A DNA stretch of 64,000 nt from Robiginitomaculum sp. (GTDB lineage: Bacteria > Pseudomonadota > Alphaproteobacteria > Caulobacterales > Maricaulaceae), in contig NVXG01000002.1 of NCBI GenBank assembly GCA_002733805.1, positions 62,001 through 126,000 on the forward strand, given 5' to 3'. Below, piece after piece: positions 28,239-37,168 of this stretch. A program made the position numbers and the translations under genes. The notes under the pieces were generated by a model. The model was given only the letters and a program-made list of their open reading frames with translations. It was not told the origin of the DNA and did no database searches. Positions within the stretch are counted from its first letter, which is position 1. Each line of letters begins with the position of its first letter.

Positions 28239-31231
28239 GACTTGCGCCCCTTGATCCGATTGCCTTTACCGTCTTTTACGCCTTTGATATTAGCGGCATT
28301 TTCATGACGATTGCCAATCCATGTACGTTCAGCAACGCCCTCTCCGGATGGTTCGCCTTTCAGCTCGGCACCATAGCGTAACACTTGCGTATCCGCCGCC
28401 GGAATATGTTCAAATGCCTCAAACATCGGCTCGGTAAAGCCAAATTCTTCTGGCGCACACTTTTGTAAGCGAACCCGCAAATCAAACCACGCGGCCTGAC
28501 CCGTCACCGGATCGGAATTGGAGAACGTATCGCCTGATTTATTCGGGGCCAACACCTCGGAAATGATGTGGTTTAACAAGAACCCTTGATTGGATTCAGG
28601 TGCATTTTTGTCCAAACCCCAAGACCCTTTGCGCTTACCGATGGCGTTCCAGGTCCACACTGTTTGCGGGTTTACCCCAGTGATCAGTTTGACTTGGCCT
28701 TTGACCCGGCCATGGCGGCTTTCAATCCATACCCAGTCCTCGTCGGCAATGCCCAGCTCGCCAGCCGTATCCGTATGAATATGTAATTTGTTGGCGGAGG
28801 TAATTTGCCGCAACCACGCATTTTGTGATCCCCACGAATGATACATGTGCATTGGGCGCTGCGATAAGGCGTGCAACGGGTATTGCTCCCGATCAATTTC
28901 AGCCTCTTCAAATGGCATGTACCAGATCGGCAAGGGATCAAAATAAGTCTTGATCCGCTCCCGATTGCGTTTGGGCGGTTGTCGATCCCCATGACCCATC
29001 GCTGCCAAGCGGAATTTTTGCAAGTCCTCATTATAGAGCTGGAAGATGATCGGATCGGCATGGCCAATCCAGCCTTGTTCCGTAGCAAAATCCAGATAGC
29101 TGCGGTTAACCGGTTTGAAATAAAGCTGCTCGTCGCTCAGGCTCTGAGTCCAGAAACAGCCATTTTCGATATATTTTTCGATCTGGTTCGGGTTGGGCTC
29201 ACCTCTACCATGTTGATCGCCATCCTTGCCGCGCCAGCCAGCCAATGGCCCAATGCCAGAGCCGCTCCCACGTTCATGATTGGCCATGTAATCCACATAA
29301 CCACCGGGGTATTGAGCCTCGCCATTTTGCTTGGTCATGCCAGGCAAACCCATTCGCACGCCCAGATCAAGCAATACATCCTGAAAGGGTCGAACGTCGC
29401 CTTCGGGTTTGAGGATTGGTTGGCGGATGCTGTCCCCGGCTCCGTGGGCGCTGGAAATTGGCCGATCCAGCATCGAAATACAATCCCAACGCTCCATAAA
29501 GGTCGTATCCGGCAGGATCAAATCGCAATACGGAACCGTCTCGGACCAAAACGCATCCGAGTAAATTATTTTGGGTATTTTATAGGTCCCGTCCTCATTC
29601 TTGGCGGTGAAATAATTCAAGGTGCCCGCCACGTTCATCGACGAATTCCACGCCATATTGGCCATGTACATAAAGAGCACATCGACCGAATACGGGTCGG
29701 CATTTGCCGCATTGTGCAACACCATATGCATCATACCATGCAGGGATAACGGGTGCTCCCATGAATAAGCCTTGTCGATCCGTTGCGGCTCGCCTTTTGC
29801 ATCGACCAACAAATCGTCCGGCCCGGCAATAAAGCCAAGCGGCGGGCCAGCCAAAGGCAAACCCGGTTTAGTCGGTCCCGCCGGGCGCACGCCGGGCGGA
29901 ATTGGTTTGGGAAATGGCGCTTTATAACGCCAGCCGCCCGGCACATCGACCGAACCCAGCAAGGCTTGTAAGATATGCAAGGCCCGGCAGGTATGAAACC
30001 CATTGGAATGGGCCGAAATCCCGCGCATGGCATGAAACGAAACCGGGCGCCCGATCATTTGATCGTGCTTGCGGCCCCAAGCATCGGTCCAACTTTGCTC
30101 GATAACAATTTCTTCTTCGAACGCCACATGAGCAATTTCAGCGGCGATCCGCCGAATGTCTTTCGCTGGAACACCGGTCGTTTCAGCCACAGCATCGGGG
30201 CTAAACTCGTCGCTCAAATAACGTTTGGCCAGATGTTGGAACGAAGGCACTACGTTGCGTTTTTTGACCTTGCGCGCCCCGGCAAAGGCTGGCGTGATCT
30301 CGGCAGCCATCGCGTTTACTGCTTTTTTCTTGACCAGATCATAAACCAGCGGATTACCTTTGGCATCGCGCAAAAACAACCCATGATCCGGCGCACCCGG
30401 CTCATCAATCACCAGCCATGGCGCGTTTGAATATCTAGCCAGCGAGGCAAAATCAATCTTTTCGGCCCGCAGCAATTCATGGATCAGCGAAAAGATAAAC
30501 AGGCCATCTGTGCCGGGGCGAATACCTACCCATTCATCGGCAATAGCGTTATAGCCATTTCGCGATGGATTGACCGCCACGAATTTGGCATCTTCTCTGG
30601 TTTTCAGCTTGCCCAAACCAATCTTAATCGGATTGCTGTCATGATCTTCAGCCACCCCGAACATCATGAAATATTTGGTTAAATCCCAATCCGGCTCGCC
30701 AAACTCCCAAAAGGCACCGCCCAAGGTGTACAGGCCACCTGCCGCCATATTGACCGAGCAAAAACCGCCATGCGCCGCAAAATTATGCGCCCCGTATTGG
30801 GTGGCCCACCAGCCAGTAAACGACTGGCTTTGATCGCGCCCTGTAAAGAATGCCAATTTGCCCGGATCGCGTTTCCGAACTTCGCCCAGCCATTCGGTAG
30901 CCAGCTCCAGCGCCTCGTCCCATTCAATTTCTTTGAATTTGCCCTCACCGCGCTCTCCGACCCGCAATAATGGCTTTTTCAATTTGGCGGGCGAATATTG
31001 CTGCATAATACCAGCCGAACCCTTGCCACACAAAACGCCGCCATTAACCGGATGATCTGGATTGCCCTCAATATAGCGCACTTTGCCGTCTTTTAAGTGC
31101 ACCCGGATACCGCACCGACAGGCACACATATAGCAGGTCGTATTTTTAACTTCGTCGGCCACTTCTGGCGACAAGTCGACCGTTTCTTGTACCGTCTCAA
31201 ATGGATTGACGCTCAACGTCCCACTCCCCAA
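28235..31231 (-). CDS. soeA: molybdopterin oxidoreductase, likely sulfite dehydrogenase catalytic subunit
   Basis: A 998-residue DMSO-reductase-family enzyme. The N-terminal [4Fe-4S] site is C33, C36, C40 and C68 (CYMCACRCG...LCGKG), as in SoeA. There is no Tat signal, so it stays in the cytoplasm, which fits sulfite made by sHdr. Oxidizes sulfite to sulfate with electrons to the quinone pool via SoeB and SoeC. The start is a TTG: 31231 is the longest, but a TTG at 31216 has a better spaced GGGGAG. No ATG or GTG start is available before the in-frame stop upstream. Confidence 0.85.
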   Translation of the reverse strand: MGSGTLSVNPFETVQETVDLSPEVADEVKNTTCYMCACRCGIRVHLKDGKVRYIEGNPDHPVNGGVLCGKGSAGIMQQYSPAKLKKPLLRVGERGEGKFKEIEWDEALELATEWLGEVRKRDPGKLAFFTGRDQSQSFTGWWATQYGAHNFAAHGGFCSVNMAAGGLYTLGGAFWEFGEPDWDLTKYFMMFGVAEDHDSNPIKIGLGKLKTREDAKFVAVNPSRNGYNAIADEWVGIRPGTDGLFIFSLIHELLRAEKIDFASLARYSNAPWLVIDEPGAPDHGLFLRDAKGNPLVYDLVKKKAVNAMAAEITPAFAGARKVKKRNVVPSFQHLAKRYLSDEFSPDAVAETTGVPAKDIRRIAAEIAHVAFEEEIVIEQSWTDAWGRKHDQMIGRPVSFHAMRGISAHSNGFHTCRALHILQALLGSVDVPGGWRYKAPFPKPIPPGVRPAGPTKPGLPLAGPPLGFIAGPDDLLVDAKGEPQRIDKAYSWEHPLSLHGMMHMVLHNAANADPYSVDVLFMYMANMAWNSSMNVAGTLNYFTAKNEDGTYKIPKIIYSDAFWSETVPYCDLILPDTTFMERWDCISMLDRPISSAHGAGDSIRQPILKPEGDVRPFQDVLLDLGVRMGLPGMTKQNGEAQYPGGYVDYMANHERGSGSGIGPLAGWRGKDGDQHGRGEPNPNQIEKYIENGCFWTQSLSDEQLYFKPVNRSYLDFATEQGWIGHADPIIFQLYNEDLQKFRLAAMGHGDRQPPKRNRERIKTYFDPLPIWYMPFEEAEIDREQYPLHALSQRPMHMYHSWGSQNAWLRQITSANKLHIHTDTAGELGIADEDWVWIESRHGRVKGQVKLITGVNPQTVWTWNAIGKRKGSWGLDKNAPESNQGFLLNHIISEVLAPNKSGDTFSNSDPVTGQAAWFDLRVRLQKCAPEEFGFTEPMFEAFEHIPAADTQVLRYGAELKGEPSGEGVAERTWIGNRHENAANIKGVKDGKGNRIKGRKS

Positions 31232-31248
31232 GAAATTGGTTCACCCCT

Positions 31249-31272
31249 TGTATGAGGCGTTTCTAATATAAC
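31249..31272 (-). promoter_or_regulatory. candidate sulfur-regulon motif upstream of soeA
   Basis: On the minus strand this reads TTATATTAG, then AAA, and ends in ATACA. It matches the site before lipS2 (40767) at 17 of 24 aligned bases, and shares the core with the sites at 34051, 37727, 48765 and 57251. It lies 18 bases from the soeA start codon. Confidence 0.45.
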
Positions 31273-31339
31273 AATGCCAGTGTTTGCCCGGGATTACAAA
31301 CGCGAATATGCACGATCTGCATTCCAAATAGAGACGGTG

Positions 31340-32272
31340 CTAACGGACAATCATCACCGAATTTTCGGCCCGTTCCAGCACTTGATGAGCCACTGAGGTC
31401 TGGAAGAACCGGCGGAACCCCTTAACGGAAGTATCCGCCATAACGATCAGCGAGTATTTACGGCCTTCTTCAAGGATTTTCTCGACTGGATCACCCACGC
31501 CAACCGTGTCGCCGGCAACCTGCAATCCGACCTCCTCAATAGCTGATTTGGCTTTGGCGACCACTTCACGGGCCTTGGGTAATTCATCTTCGGATTCAGC
31601 AACTGAAAACAGATAGACCGGGCAGTGACAGCGCGAAGCAATTTGTGCGTCAATCACGGCAGCTTCAATGGCTTTCTCGGTAAAGTCGACACACATGAAA
31701 TGACCGTGGTCTTGCTCCAAATCTCGCGCAACCAATACCGGCGTTGGGGATTGATCAACCACCGCCATCGTGGTGGGTGGATGTATTTTCCCTGGTCCCA
31801 TTTCATCTTCGGAGCACATGCCAATAATAGTGATGTCGTACTCACCGTATTCTATTTCATCTAAAATTCCGCGCTCTACTGAATGAGAGACCATCATTTC
31901 CAGTGTAATCTTGGCACCCTCTTCGTTGGTATAGACAATGGAATTATCCCCTAATTTATCGCCGCGAACATCGGTATGAACCACCTGTTCCTTCCAACTA
32001 TCTTCCATAAAGCCCATATCAACCAGCATATCGCGCCCCCGCTTCAAAGCGCGCATTCCGGGTAGTTCCTGCCCCCATTTTAGCATGTTTTCACGAGCCA
32101 CTTCCATTTGAAGACCGCCGGTACTTAATCCACTATCCAATGGGCGAACAAACAGCAGAGTCAAATCTGCAGTATGATCACCGCCCATACGCACGGCATA
32201 GCGCAGCCCGGAATAGGAGGCTTCCGAGCCATCAATACACACTAGAATCTGGAATTGTTTTTCGTCGTTCAT
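31340..32272 (-). CDS. tandem universal stress protein
   Basis: A 310-residue protein with two Usp-like halves. The first begins FQILVCIDGSEASYSGLRYA; the second carries FMCVDFTEKAIEAA and VGDPVEKILEEGRKYSLIVM, close to the usual nucleotide-binding loop. It ends with SVMIVR, the normal UspA finish. The ATG at 32272 is preferred over the longer frame, because a small ORF ends just upstream. It follows a DASS transporter gene, so it may tune that transporter or respond to sulfur stress; this is inference. Confidence 0.8.
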   Translation of the reverse strand: MNDEKQFQILVCIDGSEASYSGLRYAVRMGGDHTADLTLLFVRPLDSGLSTGGLQMEVARENMLKWGQELPGMRALKRGRDMLVDMGFMEDSWKEQVVHTDVRGDKLGDNSIVYTNEEGAKITLEMMVSHSVERGILDEIEYGEYDITIIGMCSEDEMGPGKIHPPTTMAVVDQSPTPVLVARDLEQDHGHFMCVDFTEKAIEAAVIDAQIASRCHCPVYLFSVAESEDELPKAREVVAKAKSAIEEVGLQVAGDTVGVGDPVEKILEEGRKYSLIVMADTSVKGFRRFFQTSVAHQVLERAENSVMIVR

Positions 32273-32289
32273 CAAAACACCAATTTTGT

Positions 32290-32436
32290 CTATGGGCCGA
32301 TCATTGACCAACACAATGCGGCAAAAATCAACAGAATAATTGTCGACATAATCACCATTTTACACCCGACCATCGAGAAAACTAAAGCCGAGGCCAACAA
32401 GTAGGCGAGAATGGCAATGCCAAGAAGAGCCTGCAT
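32290..32436 (-). CDS. small two-helix membrane protein (48 aa)
   Basis: A short frame not listed as a long ORF: ATG at 32436, stop TAG at 32290. It encodes 48 residues with two hydrophobic stretches (LLGIAILAYLLASALVFSMV and MSTIILLIFAALCWSMIG). It begins four codons after the TGA of the DASS transporter, in the same frame, and ends 17 bases before the Usp gene. Such position suggests translation by reinitiation as a transporter accessory. The ribosome site is weak, so it may not be expressed. Confidence 0.45.
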   Translation of the reverse strand: MQALLGIAILAYLLASALVFSMVGCKMVIMSTIILLIFAALCWSMIGP

Positions 32437-32448
32437 ATATTTGGTTGA

Positions 32449-33921
32449 TCACGCGCCCAGCAACGGCCAGTAAAATTTGGCGGCCAGCAACAAAACCGCA
32501 ATCGACATGAGGGCCATTCGCCAGCCAACCTTAAAAAAGTCTGCAGCTTTCAAATAACCAGACGCATAAACAATGGTAAATGCAGGGTGAGCTGCCGCCG
32601 TAAAATAGGCAAATGACGAGGCGATTGCGGTTGCAAAGCCAAGAGCAAGTGGGCTTTCACCCGTAAGCTCAGCAGTCCGTAGCGCAATTGGACCTAACAC
32701 AGCCACAGCCGCCCCGGCGGACATGGTATTGGTAACCAACGTGGTTAGCGCGGTATATGCCGCCAAAAGCGGCAGGCCATGGTCCATATTCATTGGTTTT
32801 AACAGAGCCAGAAAACTGGTGGCGATCCACTCAGCCGCGCCGGTATCTTTCATTTGCACCCCAAGGGAAATCGTAGCGGCATACAGCCAAACCACTCCCC
32901 AGTTCACCCCGGAATTCATATCATTCCAAGGAACCAGACCTAAGACCAAAAAGAAGATGGCACCAAACAACGCGATCGTGCCCAAGCCTATGCTTTCCGA
33001 CATCGTGACCCAAGCAACCAAAGTTGCGAAAAAGATACCTACGGCCAACCAGTCTTTTGACTTCATTGGGCCTTGCTGTTCGATTTGGGAACGCAATTTT
33101 ACCACGGCCCGGGTTAGGTGTTTGTACTCAGGTTTGAACGCCGCAAACAGGATGACCGTTACCAGCGGCAATTGCGCCAGAAAAATGGGGTAGGCAAACT
33201 TCATCCAACTCACATAATCAATCAAAAATACGCGCGTCGCCGGGTCCGTTGGATCAAAGAAAAAGTCTTTCCAATACCCAATCATAATTGCGTTTCTTGC
33301 GCCACCAGACGGTGTCCCGATCCCGCCAATGGCACAGCCATATGAGATGGAGAATAACAATACTGCAGCTAGGCCTTTTACTTTTTTTGGATTATCCGAG
33401 GTAAGCGTCACCAAGGTAACAGCCACCGGCAGCATCATGGCAGCAACTGTATGCTCACCGATGATCGAGGCCAAAACCCCGCAAACAAAGCTGATCCCGA
33501 CACAAATCCCGAAAATGCCCGTTCCGGTTACCCGAACAATCAGATAGGCGATGCGCTTGTCCAATTGTTGCTTCACCACCGCAACCGCCAACATCAAGGA
33601 ACCCATGATAAAAAGAACACTGTCGCTCATTAACGAGCGCGCCACCGAACTTGAATCCAGCCCCATAAGGACGATCTGTCCAACGATGATCATCAGCGCA
33701 ACCGCAGGCAGTGGAACCGGTTCCGTCACAAACAGAATTACCGCAACCATTGATATGACCAGAACAATATGGCCTTCTCTGGACAACCCTTCGGGCGTCG
33801 GTGCAAAATAAATAAGCAGACCAATGATCAGCGCAATGAACAGCCAGCGTTTGGCTCTCATAAACTGTCCAATATCCCGCAGGACTGGCGAACGGTTCAA
33901 CCGAACACTTCCACGCATCAT
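32449..33921 (-). CDS. SLC13/DASS-family anion transporter
   Basis: A 490-residue membrane protein with about 12 hydrophobic segments. Family traits: MVAVILFVTEPVPLPAVALM near the N-terminus, GCAIGGIGTPSGGARN and TLVTNTMSAGAAVAVLGPIA, the paired substrate/sodium loops of the divalent anion:sodium symporters. Sulfate, sulfite, thiosulfate or dicarboxylates are possible substrates. Placement beside soeABC favours a sulfur anion; this is inference. The start at 33921 is one option; an ATG at 33861 would remove 20 residues. Confidence 0.8.
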   Translation of the reverse strand: MMRGSVRLNRSPVLRDIGQFMRAKRWLFIALIIGLLIYFAPTPEGLSREGHIVLVISMVAVILFVTEPVPLPAVALMIIVGQIVLMGLDSSSVARSLMSDSVLFIMGSLMLAVAVVKQQLDKRIAYLIVRVTGTGIFGICVGISFVCGVLASIIGEHTVAAMMLPVAVTLVTLTSDNPKKVKGLAAVLLFSISYGCAIGGIGTPSGGARNAIMIGYWKDFFFDPTDPATRVFLIDYVSWMKFAYPIFLAQLPLVTVILFAAFKPEYKHLTRAVVKLRSQIEQQGPMKSKDWLAVGIFFATLVAWVTMSESIGLGTIALFGAIFFLVLGLVPWNDMNSGVNWGVVWLYAATISLGVQMKDTGAAEWIATSFLALLKPMNMDHGLPLLAAYTALTTLVTNTMSAGAAVAVLGPIALRTAELTGESPLALGFATAIASSFAYFTAAAHPAFTIVYASGYLKAADFFKVGWRMALMSIAVLLLAAKFYWPLLGA

Positions 33922-34050
33922 TCAGGTCCGATCAAAACGGATAACGATTCGTTATTCTCTCACCCATCTGTCGCCAAATGGTAAAGAACAACGGCTCAAG
34001 CCGACCAAATAAAATAAGGCCCGCAACCTGCTCGGCCCGGGCGTATTTTC

Positions 34051-34070
34051 GTTTATGCTAATATACACAA
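34051..34070 (-). promoter_or_regulatory. candidate sulfur-regulon motif upstream of DASS transporter
   Basis: Minus-strand TGTGTATATTAGCATAAA sits about 130 bases before the transporter start and shares the TATATTAG core with the soeA and lipS2 sites. It is weaker than the others. Confidence 0.35.
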
Positions 34071-34108
34071 AAACACAATGGTAGTTTCACATTTTGCCAG
34101 GTTTTTGA

Positions 34109-34516
34109 TCACGTTTTCTGACGAAATCCGTCGATTGGTTCACGAGCCAACACCCCAGCTAGGTCCGGCTGAAAGAAGTCTGGGCCTTTTAGGACCTTGC
34201 CGTCGGCGCGCATCACCGGCTTGCCATCCGCACCCATTTTAGAAAGGTTGGAGGCATGTACCTCTTCGAACGCCGCTTGTTTGAGTCCATGCAGGCCAAA
34301 CTCCAAAAATGCACCATCTAGCAAATACTGAATATCGCAAAGCGCATCGAGTGTTTCCACCAGATCATTATCCTCCACCGCTTCGCGCAATTCCCGGACT
34401 TCTTCTTCGAGAATATCCAGCCGAAGCTGTACCCGGTCCTCTGGCAATTGCGGCGTATCGACAACGGGCACCCCGAATTTTTGATGCCATGCCCTGACCA
34501 ATTGCAGCGTATTCAT
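34109..34516 (-). CDS. MazG-like nucleotide pyrophosphohydrolase
   Basis: A 135-residue all-alpha protein with the metal-binding signature ILEEEVRELREAV...ETLDALCD (EExxE with a later ExxxD), as in MazG and phosphoribosyl-ATP pyrophosphohydrolases. It hydrolyses an NTP to NMP and PPi, probably a housecleaning role. Its ATG overlaps the stop of the HxlR regulator gene by 4 bases, so they form one operon. Confidence 0.8.
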   Translation of the reverse strand: MNTLQLVRAWHQKFGVPVVDTPQLPEDRVQLRLDILEEEVRELREAVEDNDLVETLDALCDIQYLLDGAFLEFGLHGLKQAAFEEVHASNLSKMGADGKPVMRADGKVLKGPDFFQPDLAGVLAREPIDGFRQKT

Positions 34517-34914
34517 TTGGAAAACTCCATATCCAATTTTGCCGTGACCTTTTTGAGTATTTCGGGAGTCGCACGAGTTTCCGGATCATACTTGGCACCC
34601 CAATTCATCAGGGACAAAACAATCGGCACCAATTCGCACCCTTTTTGGGTAAGGGTATACCGATATTTGCGCCGGTTGGTTTCATCCCGGTGTTTCTCGA
34701 CAATACCGGCATCGGTCAATCCTTTTAGCCGATTGGCCAGAATATTGGTGGCAATCCCCTCCCCGCCGCACATGAAATCCCCATAGGTACTGGCACCACC
34801 CACCAGCATGTCGCGGACGATCAGTAGACTCCAGCGGTCGCCCAACACATCCAGCGAAAATGCGACCGGGCATCCGGTTTTTCGGGGGCTTGCAGCACTC
34901 ATATCTTTTTTCAT
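34513..34914 (-). CDS. HxlR-family transcriptional regulator
   Basis: A winged-helix regulator of about 133 residues. Markers: a Cys near the N-terminus (KTGCPVAFSLDVLGDRWSLLIVRD) and the wing region RYTLTQKG(C)ELVPIV. HxlR proteins often sense aldehydes, quinones or redox state through that Cys. The ATG at 34914 is a choice; 34902 is possible. It is divergent from a MAPEG gene, and the intergenic region has nested palindromes likely to be its operator. Confidence 0.85.
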   Translation of the reverse strand: MKKDMSAASPRKTGCPVAFSLDVLGDRWSLLIVRDMLVGGASTYGDFMCGGEGIATNILANRLKGLTDAGIVEKHRDETNRRKYRYTLTQKGCELVPIVLSLMNWGAKYDPETRATPEILKKVTAKLDMEFSK

Positions 34915-34920
34915 CCAATC

Positions 34921-34970
34921 ACTTGCAATTTGCAATTCGTTATGTCACACATAACTTGCTGTTTGCAAGT
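34921..34970. promoter_or_regulatory. nested palindromic operator candidate
   Basis: Perfect palindrome GTTATGT-CAC-ACATAAC at 34939-34955 is flanked by ACTTGC-N5-GCAA (34921-34935) and the perfect ACTTGC-N5-GCAAGT (34954-34970). It lies between the HxlR gene and the divergent MAPEG gene, the usual place for HxlR self-regulation. Confidence 0.65.
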
Positions 34971-35042
34971 AATTAGGGGTGCGCCACAAGAAACAGCCTT
35001 GTGTGGCATATAAAAACCCCTCAAAGCAAGAATGAGAACTCA

Positions 35043-35420
35043 ATGACAATTGCATACTGGTCCGTATTGGCATTTGCACTAATGGCTTTTCCGCTGGCAT
35101 TGCTCGGGCAAATACCCGGCATAACCCTTCCCGATTTTCGCGAGCCAAGACCCCGCGCTGAAAAACTGGCCGGCTGGAAAGCCCGTAGTAACTGGGCGCA
35201 TATGAATACGCTGGAGACTTTCCCGTTTTTTGCTGCTGGCGTGATTATATCCCTGTCGGCGGGGGCAGCCCCCGAAACCATCGATACATTGGCGCTGGCC
35301 TTCATTGCCAGCCGGGTTTTGTACAGCATCCTTTACATTGCCGGATTTGGCATTTTACGCTCGCTTGTCTGGGCGGCTGGCATTGGCCTGATCATCGCAA
35401 TGTTTGTCCAAGCCGCATAA
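35043..35420 (+). CDS. MAPEG family membrane protein
   Basis: A 125-residue protein with four hydrophobic helices and the MAPEG pattern (RAEKLAGWKARSNWAHMNTLETFPFFAAGVI). MAPEG proteins act on lipid peroxides or glutathione conjugates in membranes; the role here is unknown. The ATG at 35043 is chosen; the open frame upstream lacks conservation. It may be controlled by the divergent HxlR regulator. A second MAPEG gene is at 40229. Confidence 0.82.
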   Translation: MTIAYWSVLAFALMAFPLALLGQIPGITLPDFREPRPRAEKLAGWKARSNWAHMNTLETFPFFAAGVIISLSAGAAPETIDTLALAFIASRVLYSILYIAGFGILRSLVWAAGIGLIIAMFVQAA

Positions 35421-35422
35421 AA

Positions 35423-35450
35423 AAAGGCCGCCCAGATTGGGGCGGCCTTT
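35423..35450. terminator. bidirectional terminator
   Basis: AAAGGCCGCCC (35423-35433) pairs with GGGCGGCCTTT (35440-35450) around a 6-base loop, with A and T runs on both sides. It serves the convergent MAPEG and FadL-type genes. Confidence 0.9.
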
Positions 35451-35474
35451 TGTAATTACTTCATCAACCGAGGA

Positions 35475-36773
35475 TCAGTTGCCAAACTTCCAAGTCCAGC
35501 CAACGGTAATTTCAAGCTGGTTCATTTCCAACTCGATAATGTGTCCCGGAGGGCCACCTGGAACTGCTTCCGGTCCAGTGACATTGGTATTTGGCGCATA
35601 CATCAGTGCAAAGTCAAAACTGTTGCTCTTGTTTACGGCATAAGAGAAACCACCAGTAATATGGTTTTCAACCACGCCCGGAGCCAACAGGTTCAACGTA
35701 ACATCATCTGATTTGATCGGGTTGTTGTTATGGGCAAACCCGGCACGCCAAGTCATTTTTTCCTGACGCCATTCAATGCCAAATTTATAGGCTGTGACAT
35801 CATCCCAACCAAAGCCGGGGCCGCCAAAGTTACCAAACAAATTTGGTGTATTGGTTGCATTAGCAATCGCCGGAACATCTGTGTATTTTACTTGGCGAAC
35901 ATCAAACATCGCTGTGACATTTTCTGCCAAATCAACGGCCAGACCAATGGTCCATGTCGACGGGATATCAAAATCACCACCATCAGCAAACAGGCCGCGA
36001 TATTCAGTAAAGCGCGACATATTGATCGAAGGTTGGTAGGTCGCGCCAAACCGCACGCCATTGCCACTATCAATCTCGACGCCAAGTTTTACGCCCAAGC
36101 CGGTTGACCAAGCAAAGCCGTTATTGCTCAAATTGGCACCATCAACTGACAGTCCGCCAAAAATAGCCAAGCCCCGCGCCTTAAAGCGCTGAACGGCCAA
36201 TACGGGAGCAACACCGATTGAAATGTTTTCAACAGGTTTGTAGGCCATGGTGGCTTGAATAAACACTTGGTTCAAATCCACGCCAGTACCATTGGAGCAG
36301 AACACGCCGGTGGTCGAAGGAAACGGACCAAACCCACAAATTGGGTTAGGCAGTGTTTCTTCATAGCTGGTGTTCATGCCGCCATTGGCCGCAACAACAA
36401 TACCATAAGCGAATTTGTCGTTGTACTGATGGGAATAGGCCAGCCCCGGAACCGGGAACCAGCTATTACCGGACTTCACTTCGCCGTCCGGCGTAAAGCC
36501 GAAACCGCCAGATCCGGTAAATTTCCGATTTGGGTTAAATGCAGAAAGCGCGATTTGCGCCTGGTTTCCTGCACCGAACAATCCAGCCGGATTGATCGCC
36601 ATGCCAGCCGCATCACGCGTGTCAGCAACACCAGCGCCAGCCAATGCTTTGGAACGAGCACTGGTGCCGTTCTGGAAATACCCCTCGGTAGCAAATGCCG
36701 GTGCACCAAATGCGGCCACCGCCACCAGACTTACCAATGATGTCTGAATGGTTTTCTTAAAAGATAGAGCCAT
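35475..36773 (-). CDS. OmpP1/FadL/TodX family outer-membrane transporter
   Basis: A 432-residue beta-barrel protein. The signal peptide ends at ...AAFGAPAFA, and the mature N-terminus TEGYFQNGTSARSKALAGAG has the NPA-like hatch pattern of FadL proteins; it ends in a beta strand (VGWTWKFGN). These transporters bring hydrophobic compounds across the outer membrane. In sulfur oxidizers a related porin could admit elemental sulfur or organic sulfur; that is inference from the neighbouring tusA/dsrE2. A strong GGGAGGGG site precedes the ATG. Confidence 0.85.
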   Translation of the reverse strand: MALSFKKTIQTSLVSLVAVAAFGAPAFATEGYFQNGTSARSKALAGAGVADTRDAAGMAINPAGLFGAGNQAQIALSAFNPNRKFTGSGGFGFTPDGEVKSGNSWFPVPGLAYSHQYNDKFAYGIVVAANGGMNTSYEETLPNPICGFGPFPSTTGVFCSNGTGVDLNQVFIQATMAYKPVENISIGVAPVLAVQRFKARGLAIFGGLSVDGANLSNNGFAWSTGLGVKLGVEIDSGNGVRFGATYQPSINMSRFTEYRGLFADGGDFDIPSTWTIGLAVDLAENVTAMFDVRQVKYTDVPAIANATNTPNLFGNFGGPGFGWDDVTAYKFGIEWRQEKMTWRAGFAHNNNPIKSDDVTLNLLAPGVVENHITGGFSYAVNKSNSFDFALMYAPNTNVTGPEAVPGGPPGHIIELEMNQLEITVGWTWKFGN

Positions 36774-36896
36774 AGTCCCCTCCCGGTCGTTAGCTCGGTG
36801 AATATATGGGACTTTACGCCCCGCGTGTGCTCCCGTTCAAGGAGTCGTTTTTATTTCTCTTGCAAGTGTTGCAAAAGGGTTGGTTTGCCTGATTGC

Positions 36897-37124
36897 TCAG
36901 ACAACCCGCTTGATCAGGAACGTATACACACCGTCATTGGTGGCATGTTCCATCAATTCATTTCCGGTTGTCCGGCAAAACGCTTGGAAATCAGCAATTG
37001 AGCCGGGATCAGTCGAAATGACTTCCAGCACCTTGCCGTCATCCATGCCTTTTAGGGCTTTTTTTGCTTTCAAGATAGGCAGCGGGCAGTTCAAACCTTT
37101 TGCATCGAGTGTTTCGTCAGCCAT
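36897..37124 (-). CDS. tusA: TusA-family sulfur carrier
   Basis: A 75-residue cytosolic protein with the LNCPLPILKAKKAL signature; Cys13 in the CPxP motif carries a persulfide. In sHdr organisms TusA passes sulfane sulfur to DsrE-type proteins and on to the sHdr/LbpA system. AGGAG lies 5 bases upstream of the ATG. It is the second gene after dsrE2, 44 bases apart, and so is likely cotranscribed. Confidence 0.92.
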   Translation of the reverse strand: MADETLDAKGLNCPLPILKAKKALKGMDDGKVLEVISTDPGSIADFQAFCRTTGNELMEHATNDGVYTFLIKRVV

Positions 37125-37168
37125 GTGATCTCCTAATTAAATTTGACATCGGGGGCAGGCCCCGAAAA

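Noticed and set aside
26535-31231. DMSO reductase (DmsABC) as identity of the molybdoenzyme
   Set aside because: No Tat signal on the catalytic subunit, and sulfur-oxidation genes surround it; SoeABC fits better, though not proven.
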